A stretch of DNA of 64,000 bases, from positions 42,838 to 106,837 of the forward strand of contig RCAB01000197.1 in the NCBI GenBank assembly GCA_003640385.1, given 5' to 3'. The DNA is from Setaria digitata (Eukaryota > Nematoda > Chromadorea > Rhabditida > Setariidae). Below, one piece after another: positions 39,801 to 53,000 of this stretch (position 1 is its first letter; each line of letters opens with the position of its first letter). Made by a program: the position numbers and the translations under genes. The notes beneath the pieces were generated by a model, which did no database searches, had not been told where the DNA came from, and saw only the letters and a program-made list of their open reading frames with translations.

Positions 39801-41854
39801 ATAAAATATAATAAAACACCATACATGCTCGTCGACGATTTTTGGTAACATCGAGACGAAATTGATTTCCAAATTTGTAATCTCGAAGTTTGGTATTTTC
39901 AGCGGTACATGTGTAGTAACGATTTGGCTTGAAATCAGATTCTTTAATGTGATGAAAATAAATGGTACCCTGAAAATGTTGAGCAATCGAATGAGAAAAT
40001 AAAAATAAAAAAAAGCTAGCTTACCACAGATATGGTCAATAATATGTACAGTTGAAGGATACGTGTCGTAAAATAACGAGCTGCTGCTGTTGTTGTTGTT
40101 TTTGTTGTTGTTTGCTTCTTCTTCTTCTTCTCCCAAATCATTTATCCACGCTACTGTTTATTTATATGCTCTATACTTTCACTATTGCTATATTACAGCA
40201 GCAATCGTTTTATTGTTGCTATGATAGCTGATGGATATCGTTGTGATCTGTTCGAAAAGTTGTAATAAATCTCTTAGTCTTAAATGAAGTGGATAAAAAT
40301 TTGACGAATTCGTCATACAGAATTATAGGAATGTAAAACAAATTGGAACTCAAATGATTACAAATGGTGAAATACAAAAAATGAAATTAGCGAAAACATA
40401 CAAAATGATAAACGAAAAGCAATTATTGCTAAAAAAAAAAATGAGCAAAGAACAAGCCTTACATTCTCACAAACTACTCCGTTCAGTCAACCGATCAGTC
40501 TAACACGTTGATTATCGATTGAAGTGTAAATCAACTCAGCCACACTTATTACTCCACCCAAAGGAACGGATATGCAAATTTTGAATGATAACTATATCCT
40601 GTTCCTACAGCAGTATATTATTTCTGACTGCTACTGCTGCAGCTATATTGATAAATCATGTTGTTATTTATTAATTTGTAATGATAAGCTGATAATAGGA
40701 ACAACAATATGATTAAAGATAAGCAAATAAACACACATACAAACAATAAACTACGACACCGACTGTGACAAATGAAAACGTCAAATAAAAAAAAGGGCAT
40801 GCAGACAGGCGGAGTGTCGATAGTATCAGAGAGTAATATCAAGAAGTTGAAATTGCCGCTTGTTCAGAAGGGAAATGAGAAAAGAAGAAACTGAAAAGTG
40901 TACCGAAAAAGAAGAGAAAGATGGAAAAAAAAAGAGATAAGAATGTAAAGATTGAGGGAAGAAAGAGAGACGGAAGAAAGGGCAGAGAACAGGTAGGAAG
41001 TAAACCGGAAAGTATAATGAAAGATTTTTTTGTATATAAAAAAACAAAATAGCCGTCATATTTTAGTATGTTAATATATGAAAGGGATAAAAATTAACAA
41101 ATAACCGAATGTTTGATCAATAAAACGGAATAATAGATTTATAGATGTGACAGGAAAACTTTATACCAGAATCGGAAAAAAGGAAAAATTGAGAAAAAGA
41201 AAGAAACACATTAACATATAATATCATAACGAATTTATCAATTTCATCATAGTTAACATTCTCCATACGCTATCACCATTAATTCATTAATTACACAGCA
41301 ATATAGTATTAATAACTATATTTTGAAACAAAATTAATTTCTCAATTTCAAAAAAAAAAAAAAAAAACTGATGTAAATTTAAAAATAATTCATACGAATA
41401 GCAAAATAAAAAAAAAAAGGAGTTGAGATTAGTAAAAGAACTGAATGATCGATCATTTCAGTGATTTATCATAATTACGTGTCCATTTCACGTCTTCTTT
41501 TTGTCCCTTTTAAATGCAATGTGCAAAGTGAAATGTTTCAGTCATTCGTGTCCCTTCTCCATCAATTACCGCACAATATCGCATTTCAAACAACCGCCAC
41601 AGTCTAGTCAATTATGATAATGATATTCAAAAGGTGACAAGATTAAGCACAGAGAGAGAGGGAGAGAGGGAGAGAGAGAGAGAGAGAGAGATGAAACGAC
41701 AAATAGTTCATCAAGAGGTCATTTATAATGACCAAATGATTGAATGCAGGATGACCTTGGTTTTAAGGTACATCTGGTGCACAAATATATGTATATATAT
41801 CTACACATACACACGTAAATTAGTCTCTCTCTCTCTCCCTCTCTCTCTCTCTCC

Positions 41855-41887
<33 letters not shown>

Positions 41888-43838
41888 CTTAGACATAGAT
41901 ATACACATACGTAAATTAGTCTATGTGATAAGACATACATACATGCACTAGATTAGTCTATATACTTAACACGCACACACACACACATATATATATTTAT
42001 ATATACGTAGATTAGTCTATATACTTGGACAATCTTGCAAGCAGTCTAATTAGTTCGCTTTTATATTATTTCAAATAGTGGTTGAAGAAAAATTTGTTTT
42101 TTTTTTTTTTGGATAAATCGAGAAAATTAAGCCAAATGTTTATACTTTATAAGCTTTTCAAAGGATAGAAAAAAAAAATCTTGATAGTAAATAAGATTTT
42201 TTTCTTTTTTATTTAAAAAAAAAAAAAAAAAAAAAAAGGCAAATATTATTCGAAAACAACTTTTTTTTTGTCTTTTTAGTTCTTTTGTTTTTGCAGTAGC
42301 ATTCAAAAAGTTTGATACTATTATTGTTTCAGTTTATTATCAAGTTTTGAGCTTTATGAACTTTTTGATAAATGAATCTGTGAACATGATGATAATTCAT
42401 ACAATTATTCCCATTATATGATAAAATGAAAATCGTGTTTAATCTCTATTACTTCCAAAAATACTAATGAAAAAAAAAAAAAAAATAACAAGAGAAGAAA
42501 GTGTATGTAAATACATTTAACGGATCGTATTTCATCAGTATACTTTGTTACAAAAATCCAAAGTTGGTACCATTTATTAATTTGTTTTAATTTTTCGGGT
42601 AATGACAATTTCAAAAATTATTGATAGGGTAAGTTGAAATTGTTACACGATGTAGAGTGACAGATATTTAACAACTTCAATTTCTATTGCTTCGCTTTTT
42701 TTAACTTTTACTAATTTCGTCGAATGTTGAAAATTTTACAGCTAAAAATTAACTAAAATTTATTTATCTTTCCCTATAATTTCTTCATTTATCTCTCCCT
42801 ATAATTTCTTCAGAGAATTTTCCATTTCCTTTCTTAACCAGTCCTTTAGTGCCTTTAGTGCTGCTCTCTATTCAATTTAATTCCCTAATCCAGAAATCCA
42901 ACACTACTAACCTAACTAATGCTTCATTATCTCTGCTCTTTATTCCTTTTTTCTTTTGCTATAAAAAATAAAAACAGAAATTAAAAATCGCAAGGATTTC
43001 TCGAAAAATTCACTGTCCAAAATTACTGCAAAAAAAAAAAAAAAAAAAAAAAAGAAATGAGAAATGAGATAAGTTTCAAGAAGGAAAGTGCAAAATAATC
43101 CCATCCTAATGAGATATGATGATGCCTAGAAAAAAGGATTATAGTGAATGAATCCAGTGAAGCCTGAATATCAGTTTCAGAAATTTAAAAAATATTAACC
43201 ACAAAACTTGGAGGGAGATTGATTAGTAATTGCATGAAAATTTTTATTGCAAAAAAGTCATAAAATTAAAATATTTTCAATTTAAAAAAAAAAAAAAATT
43301 GATCGACGATAAGAATTTTTTTTTTTTTTGTTGTTGTATAAATTATTAAATTTTTCGAATAGGAAAAAAGAATAAAAGTTAGCAGCCTAATGATCGATAT
43401 AACCTGTAGATAAGCTAATAAGAAGTTGGAAAAAGAAATATAAGGCAAAAAGAACGATTCAATATCCAAACGAGAATAATAAAGTGAAGAATAAGAGAAA
43501 AATGGTTCATTGAATATTCTCATAAAAATAAGCCTAATTCTTTAATAAAATGCAAAAAATAATAGGAGGGAAGTATGAAAAAGAGAACTGGTAAAGAGAG
43601 ATGAAAAAGTAAAAAAAAAAAAAAAAAAAAAAACCAAAATAATTAAAAAATTCAACTGAATTAAAATTTCCTGCTACTGAAAATATTTTGCTTACCTATA
43701 TTATATTGCAATTATGCCACATCACTGTAGACAATTTCACATATAACAAAGGTAACAATCTTGTGATAATAAATTTAACTGCATGCTTCCATGTGTTTGC
43801 AGTATTATCAAATACATTGAATTTACATTTTAAAATGG

Positions 43839-43875
<37 letters not shown>

Positions 43876-46800
43876 NCGGGATGTGTACAAGTCTCAAAAT
43901 TAGGCTTAAATTTTGAAAAGAAATGGGAGGGGAAAAAAAATAAGAAAGAAAAATTTTAAGGATGAAGTTTCGCGGTAAAGTGCAAAATTTTGAAAGTTGC
44001 GAGAACAAAAAAAAAGTAAAAAAAGAAAGAAAAGAACTAATGAGGGATTCGAAAAATGTAAAAATCGAAGACGGTAAATAAACGTAAAAAACGACAACGT
44101 CAGATAATTTGGGAAAACTTTTCCAAAAAAAAAAAAAAACCTCCATTCGACCAAAACTTTTCAACTTTTTTTCCCATAAATTTTTACTAAAATTAAATAT
44201 ATAATTATTTGTTCACAAGGAAAAACAAAGTAAACAAATTGTTATTCCGCGACTTGAAGAAAAAAAAAAAAAAAAACAAAACAAAACTGCATTTGTTTAC
44301 ACTTTTTTTTTTTTTTTTAATTTTATACAATAACAATAGCCTACATTAAAGTTCATTAACATTCTCTCGTCTTTTTTTTTTCTAGTCTTTATCACTTTGC
44401 TTTTTTACTAATGCTAATAGAATTATAATTAATGTATTTCGAATTTACTTTTCCTCCTTTTTTTTTTTTTTTTTTTCCTTTATAAACAATTGAAGATTTA
44501 TCTTAGCAGTGTGTATAAGAAGCATATAAGCTAAGTGTAGAATTTTTTTTTTTTTTTAATAGAATAAAAAAAGATAATGATAATGATGAAAATGAATGAT
44601 AAGAAGAGGAAAGAGCAGGAGAGTTTGAAAATGTGAAGGATGTTTCAATGAACTAAAATCCAAACAAAATCTTCAATCAAGAACAACGAGCAAAGGAATA
44701 TAAGTGAGGAAAGAGGGACGAGAACGAGAATATTCAGTCAATTCACACTAAGGAAGTTTGAAGAAAGAAACTTAGGAACAAACTCAACAGTCATTTTACG
44801 TTTCCATTTTGTTTATCAAATAAGTTTATGTCGTAAAAAATAATTCATCATTTAAAAGAGAGAGAGAGAGGAAAAAGAAAAGAGGTGTAAATAATTGAAT
44901 AAAAATTTATTTAATAATTATTAAAATACATACAAAAAATAAAAATCAAGTAAATGTGTGAATTTTCTTAGCACTGTGACTTTTTTTTTTTTTTTTTTGT
45001 GCATTAATTAATATATGGAGTAAAAATGAAGAGGAAATTTGTTGAGATTTAGGTTAGATTTCAATTATAAACTTTTTAAATTAACTGAATTACACAATTG
45101 TCTGGAAAATTTCGGTACTAAATTTGTTGGAAGCTTTAAAAAAAAAAAAAAAAAATTATATATACTAGTACTTTTTTTTAAAGAAATGTGTTGAATAAAT
45201 TAAATATAAAAATGACAATTTTGGCGCATTTTTTTTCCTCTTATGTGAATTATATTTCGAACATTGTGATGTTGAATTATAAATTTTCGCTTATCTTTGT
45301 TTAGAAGCAAAAAAAAAAAAAAAAATTCAAAATTAGAGAAAAATCTGAAAAAAGGGAAGAAAGAAAAGGACGAGAAAGTGGAAAAAATTTTTTAAACAAA
45401 AATGGCAAAATAAATGTTTTGCACAATAAGTTTTATAAATGAAATGAATGAATATGAAAAAAAAAAAAAAAAAAAAAGAAAAAAAAATCAAAAAATAAAG
45501 GAAAGAAAAGACGAGATAAGGAAAAATGAAAATGTTAATAATTAAACCGTAGAAAGGGCAAATGAAACACAATATGACATCATCAGTTATTATCAATTTA
45601 ACATAGTACGAAAAAAAAAAAAAAATTTTTTTTTGTTTATTTTCAAGTTATATTTTCCAAATGAATTTTAAATTATACTAGTATAGGAATAACAACAAAC
45701 GGTAATTGTAATGGTAGTAGATGAGATGACACAGATGACAAGAAAGATTATAGGTATATACAGTAATTAGCAATTATTACGGGTATACAATGATTACTGA
45801 TTAATTCATACCTGAATGAAATGGAAGGGCACAATATTTCCATTCATTTATACCTTGGTGAAATGGAAATTGAAAGCGAAAAGGTACAATTGAGGGGGAA
45901 AGGTAAAGAAAGTTAAGGGGGGATAGAAGCGGGGACAGAAGGCAGGCGACAGGAGACAGGAAACCGATACAATCATACCTGGATGAAATGAAAAGGAGGG
46001 GTTGCAAAAGGAAATTTGTACCATATTAGTTGCTCTTTTCCTGTATTCACCATTTGTTAAAGTGAATTCTTCCACTTTTTTTTTTGAAGAGGAATTGAAA
46101 AAAAAAAAAAAAAAAAAGGTGAAGTTTAAGAAGTCCAGAAAAAAGTGGATGATTTCCATCAGTTAATTAGCAAATTCTTTCAACATTAAAATGAGAAAAC
46201 TATTTGACGAAATAATCAATAATGTGTATTTAATAATATTACGCATATAATGATACAATGGATCGATCAATCGATTGCATTTCAACACTATTTTATTGCA
46301 AAATTCAATCATAAATTACGCAGTTGAAAATTTCCTTGGAAAAGTTGAAAATTGCATGGTTAAATATTTTGCTTATTTTTTTCTCGATTACAAGACTGAA
46401 ATACTTACTATACTAGCAAATAACTCGGTCCTTTTTGATAGGTCAATAATGATGCAAATCTTTTGTTGGTATCAATAAAATTGTTAGGGTCTTCTCAACA
46501 TGTCAGCCTCAATTCAAAAAGTAGACAATTCAAATTAATTAACGACTCCTAATTGATATATTTGGTGTAACGAAAACAGTTAGAATTTGAATGTTGAATT
46601 TTAAGGTGGTCTGACAAAAATTTGACAATTAATTATTTTATTACAGAAAAGAAGACACAATCAGCTTTAAGAAAAACAAAAAAAAAAAAAACAAAAAGAA
46701 GAACTATTTACCACAGGAATTTTTTTTTTTTTTTTTTAAAGATACAATAGGGGAAAAAAGACCTAATCGATTCATTCTAAAAAGTTTTTTTTTCAACCAC

Positions 46801-46986
46801 TTGAAGCTCGCTTCAGCACTATATTACCAAGGAGTTGATGGAACACTCACTCATTCGTAATCTTCACTATGGAACATCTTGACTGTGTAACAGATCGAGA
46901 ATTCTCGAGATACAAACTTATCATATTTTGTCAAAAAGGAAAACGAAATAAATGATATCCTCCTAAAAATGATGCAAAATCGATGA

Positions 46987-47022
<36 letters not shown>

Positions 47023-50000
47023 TATATATATATTTTATTATATATACATTTATTATATATATATGAGACTGAACGAACAAAATTGCATCGAAATAATATC
47101 TATCAGGAATATAATTTTGAAATATAATCAAATATATCGTCGTGATATTATTGATGTTGGCATCTGTTGCTATAAATAAGGCAAAATTTTAGTTTTTGGT
47201 TAAAAGAGAGAGAGAGAAAAAAAAAAACAACAACTTTTGCTGAAAAACTTGAACCAAAGTTAAAGTTTATGCTTGCAAATAAGTCTCAACAACAACAACA
47301 AAAAAAAAAAAAAAAAAAAAAAGGGAGAAAAAGGAGAAAAGTAGATGTAAATAACTGAAAGAGAAGAAATTAACAGAAAAGAGAGGATAAAAATAAAATC
47401 TTTAAAAAAAAGAACGAAAAAAATCGGCTAAATGAGAGTTTACTAAGCTAAAAGAAAAAAGTTCCTGAAAAGTATTAATGTTAAATCACATGAAGGATAA
47501 CTTCAATGAAATGATAGCTCTAAAAAAAAAAGGATCGTATTCATTATCATTGTTAGATTGAGGTATATTAAAAAAGAAAAAAAAATCCGTAATGAATTGC
47601 ACATAATATAGCGTGAAGAATACTTATTTCTAGTTTATCGGTGAAAAAGAATGAATAAATAAAAATTGTGATGTTAAAAAGAAAAAAAAAAGGAGTTTTT
47701 TTTTTTTTAATATTTATGAGATTTTAAAAAATTTTTTTTGCATATTTAAAAGCTAATATACTTTTACACTAGCATGATTGTGATAATACATGGATCAAAT
47801 GATGATTTTCATTTATTCATTTTTCTTTTTTTTCCTTTTTTTTTTTTTTTTTTTTTTTTCCACGACTTATTCATTATCCTAGGTTGCGGTGTCATTTATC
47901 AAGGTAACAAATTTGTAACAACACTATATCATCATTTCTTTATCATATCACTTCTATCTACTTATCTTTCTATTCCTCTTTCTCTCTTTTGCTTTTTTCT
48001 CCAATAATTAAAAATTCTGTTTAGTTGATTAAAATTTATAGAAAATGTGATGAAAATTTTAAAACGCATAATGTTTTTTTTTTTACATATATAATTTATC
48101 ATAACAAAATCAGATTATTCTAGTTAAAATAACTTTTAATCCACATCATTCACCACCTCCATAAAATATTAGTAAAATTCATTTTAAATTTTAATTCTTT
48201 TTCAACATTACTACTTTTCCACTTTTGTTTTACCATTAACAACAAGGAATGGAAATTTGAACATGCATTTAATCCTCTTAACACATACACTTGTTAATCT
48301 AAAGTACATTTCAAGTACTAATAACTTCATCAGCAATCAAATCAATTGGTATTGTCTTTTCAGATTACACACACACACACACAGCGATTTACAAACAAAT
48401 AAATATTCAAATATATATAAAATTAAATTTATTTGAATATATACACATCATAATAATTGACATGATATAACGAATATATTTCAGATATATTGTGTCAATC
48501 AAGTGGGACAGGCAGATTGACAAGTTTTGAACGGAAGTGTAAAAGTTTCTGAAATAATGATGGAACATTCAGAAGCCAGAAGTTCGCCGTATTCAATGCT
48601 ATAACTTTATCGGCATTTTAAATAGCTATAGTGGAAAAAAAAAAAAAAAAAAAAGAAAAAAAAGAAGAAAGAAAGAGAGAGAGAAAAGAGGAAAAAAAGA
48701 AATGAAAGGAAGAGGAGACAGACGACAACTTCATATGAAATGAGGTAGAAGACTAACTAACTAACTAAAGTGTGTAGTAAAAGTGTAGAGCTGAAAATGG
48801 GAAATTGAAGAGAACATTTTCGATAGCTTTAATGTATGGTAGTAAAAAATTCCTTTTGCTTCTGTTCGAAAGAAGAAGAAGGAGAAAGTAAAAAAAAAAT
48901 AAAATAAAAAAAGAAAAAAAAAACAAAAAAAAAAAAANAGCTAATTTGGAATCAATAAAATGAGATCGAAATCGAGAACTACCACCTCTTTGCTATATCT
49001 AGGCCCTATTTTAAAGTGATGCCAATCTTCTCCATTCAGTACTAACTGAAAATCAGCCTTTCTCTTTTATCATTATTCTATGGCTTGAAATGGTTTAACT
49101 TCAATATGGCCTTCCAAAACAACTTATTCTACTCGAACTAAGCCTAAGTCTTGCTTTTCACATCCTCTTTCCCATTCTCTTCTTCTCATCTCTCCTTCAT
49201 CTTTATATCCCCTCCACAAAATCATTCTCGAAATAGACAAATAACGCCAGAAGAGCACAGTAGTTAATGCTAAGCAATTTCGTTTGACCACTGCAATTCG
49301 AAAATTATTCTAGCCTTGATATCATGAATACTATGCAATCTTATTGCTACACTCCGTTCTTGTTACCATACCCGAAATGTCAAATATCAGACTAGGCTAG
49401 ACTACAGATGCTTCCTGTTCTAGTATAAGTTAGACCTTTGAAAACAGAACAGATAGCTTCTCTCTTTCGAGGCATACTTCAGGAAGGTTTATCCCCAATG
49501 GAAAATTATCCATCCGTTCCCATTTTCCATCACAACTGCAAAAATGTCAATGCCGGATGTTATGTGTATATACTGAATAAGGGGGACAAAATAGAAATCT
49601 TCCGGGAAAAGAACGACAAGAAAAAGAAATATGGATGACAGTCATAAATTGCTAATTTAAAAAAAAAAAAAAAAAAGAAAAAAAAAGAAGTTAGCAAAAT
49701 TAATATATGAACCACATAATAAATTAACAAATTAAAAAAATAAATAAAATTTCAAGACTATTAGTGATTGCTAGTATAGGTTATTATTAGAAAGCAAATT
49801 TACACCCTAATTTGTTCCCAGTTTTAGAGATATATAAAAATGATGAAAGTAACGAAAAAAAGAAAATTAGAAATCTAAAAAAAAAGGCAAAAGTGAACAA
49901 ATATATATATATATATATATGGCTAAATATATGGCCTAAATAAAAAGCGAATTACAACAATAAATTTTAGAGGAAAAAAATAAAACACCTTTAATTTATG

Positions 50001-53000
50001 AATTTTCAGCGTTTAGAATCCAACTTTACGTAACGTGTACGAAACTAATAGATAGACAACATGCATTCTTCCTGTTCGCATGACATATTTAATTCAAAAG
50101 AAAATGTATGTGTTAATTTAAAAAAAAAAAAATTAAATGAAATAAAAAGGTTAAGAAAAATAACCAATGGAAGTGATATTGTTTCGTATGAAAATTTCGA
50201 AGAGAAACTGCAAAAAATCTAACACATAAGAATGATTGCAAACATTAATTATGTCAATTTTCTATGAAAGAAACCACAATAACACAATACAATTCGATAA
50301 AATCGCAATAACATTCGAGGCAAACATAAGAAAATTTAACTGTAAATTAAAGAAAGTTGAGAGAAAGGATAGATATGAGGACTTAATCTGATATGATAAG
50401 AGATCTGTGAAGACACATTATATATGGATGAAGTGGCATTTGTTCGAGATTTCAGATTGCTGAATAAAATTAAAAAGAGGAATTAATTAATGGTGATGGT
50501 TTAGTTCCCGATTATTACACAAAAGATATTCAAACATTATACCAACTGTGTTTGAAATGAAATCAATTTCTTAAATATTAGACAAACTTTTCAGTTTTAA
50601 TTTAGAAATTTCATGAGAAGGACGAAATATTCTGCTTAACTCTTTTCATTAGTAATTGAAGTTTTTAAATTGAAAAAAAACTATATCAATATCAAAATGA
50701 TGAAAAGAAAACTAATGCTTTCAAATAATAACCTTATCATTTCAGATAATAAAAAATCCCACCCGTCATTTATATTGAAATAAGTATTGTTCTCGAGGTT
50801 ATTCTCGAGCAATATGTATTCAAGATGTGCTAAAAGAGGACGAAGAATGGATAAATTAATATATCTGTTACATCCTCTTTTTTTTTCCTCTTCTTTTTGC
50901 AGAATACAATGAAATATTGTTAAAAAACGAAAATTTATAACAACTGCAACATTAACTACCCTTTAATTTAAGGATACTAATGAAGTACAAGTATATAAGA
51001 TTATATATTTCACTATAATATAACGATTTTATCTTTTTGTAATATCTAAAGACTGACTTTTAACCAATTAAAGTAACATTATATATATACGACGTGAAAC
51101 ACATATGTAAGTTATAAGATAAAGTTACAGAATATTTTTCTCGAGAAAAATCCATGAATGTGTCCGGTTGTTTCCGCTGTATCCTTTCAACTGTACATAT
51201 CTATCTATTGAATTATTGTTGGTACCTTGATCAAGAAAAAAAAAAAAAAACCCTAATTAAAGAAAAAAACTAGCCTGCTCATTTGTTGAAATATGCGAAC
51301 TGTTGATTGAGTCGAAGGAACCTTCTTCATCACCCTGAAATTTAACATTTTTAACTGTTTTATTTATATGAAAATTTAGTTTCCCCAATTAACCATTTTG
51401 TTGAAATTTAATGAATAAATTTCTCAAGAAAAAGGTTCCATTTAAAAGTAACTGAAATGTTATTGCTTGAGTTATTAAAGAAAATTCTAATAACACAACA
51501 AGCGTCATCTGTTTCACACTAATCTACATGATAATAGCAAAGTTCCTTCACCTTCTTGTCCAAAACAAAATAAAATTATCAAATATTTACAGAAGTGATT
51601 CCATCGTATATTAGAATGCATAAAAATTTTATATTATTCCATTTAATTCACACTATACAAAATACTAATATTAATTTACAGTAAAAAAAGAAATCTATTT
51701 TCTTGCTTTTATATGGCAGGAAGAGAAAAAAAAAAAAAAAAAAAGATGGAAAAAAGCACCAATAAAAAGGAAATTTCCCTTTGCCTTTCTTCATTTCGCC
51801 AAGCTTTTTCAAAAAATTTTCATTTTCTTGAATTAAAAATTTTTAAATTTGAACTAAATAAAGTATATATTTTTTGCCAATAATTTTTACACGTTTGAGT
51901 TGGAAAAAACAAAAAATTAAGAAAATAAATTAAATTAAGCGAGGAAATTAGAAAAAAAAAAAAGGTGAGTTTACTTTGAAAATCCAGTAAACTCGAGCAG
52001 GTGGATTTGATTCCGGTGGTGTACAGTTTCGCTGATACGGATCACCCAAATCAACACGTACTATTTCCGGTTCAGCTTTTGGAAAGTACCGAATCCCTAT
52101 AAAATTTAAAAATGATATAAATGAAGCAAAACGAATGGAAGTTAGTAAATGTTTAAATTTTAGCTAATTTGTTTAATAAATTATGAAAAGTTGATTCGAT
52201 AATTTTATATTTTTTTTACTAAATTCATCCCCAAGTCTTTTAACAATAATTCTTTTTAAGTGAAGGATGATAGCACACGTTTCAGTAATATAAATTATTA
52301 AACATGAAATTGTTAAATTTTTTTCAAGCACTAACTGTGTATCAACTACAAACCTAACAATTACTTCGAAACTTTGTAAATGCTAATTCCCGAAATTCTC
52401 GAAAGATGAATTCTGATAGTCGCTAAAAAGTTTGTTGCAAATACTAACATGTTTGCTTAAGGGTGATCTTCTCAGAAACAGCGGTACCATTATCATTTGT
52501 CGCTTCACACTGATAAACACCTTCATCAGCAGCAGTTAATTTTGAGAAAATAAATGATCCCTCACTAGGTCGTTGTGCTATTCGATCCGAATACATTGCT
52601 AAATTGAACGGTTTACCGTTCTTTTTCCACTTATATCTATAAATTTATTTGTTCAAAATTAGAAATTTAATTAAATTTCAGCTTTCTTTATTTCTCCTAA
52701 AATATTAGAATTGTTTTTTAATTCAAGTTAACATTATGAGTCTTCTAAAATATGTTCACATTCAGCTAAGTGCTTTAACAATTCCATCGTATGTACACTA
52801 TCTATTAATAAGTTAATGAATTAATTAACGTTAAGAACAAAAAAAAGATACATACGCAGGAGGTGGATTACCATCAGCGATACACCTCAATGTTCGTTCC
52901 TTTAAATAATCTAAATTATGGCCATTAGAAGTCTGCGTTGATTCTAACGTAAAATAAATAGTAGGATCGTTGGGCTCGTGAATGAAACGTGGTGGTGTTG

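Larger units (their letters stand above)
39970..51274. other. 11.3 kb intron 5 of sax-7
   Basis: The largest intron, with an apparent GC donor (CAG|GCTAGT) and a TTTTCAG acceptor. It contains GA/CT and AT microsatellites (41651-41691, 41824-41887, 46989-47064), a minisatellite (41815-42035), a G-rich repeat patch (45807-46000), two isolated N bases (43876, 48938) and a less AT-rich block at about 48950-49640. No ORF in it has a recognisable product. Confidence 0.6.

Noticed and set aside
39744..40136. Minus-strand ORF of 130 codons overlapping sax-7 exon 6
   Set aside because: It overlaps exon 6 in the wrong frame and includes trinucleotide repeat translation.
41634..41951. ORFs on both strands reading ER and SL repeats
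   Set aside because: Direct products of the GA, CT and AT microsatellites.
43823..44164. Minus-strand ORF of about 113 codons containing an ambiguous residue
   Set aside because: It runs through poly(A) and an N, is composed mainly of F, S and L, and lies inside the sax-7 intron.
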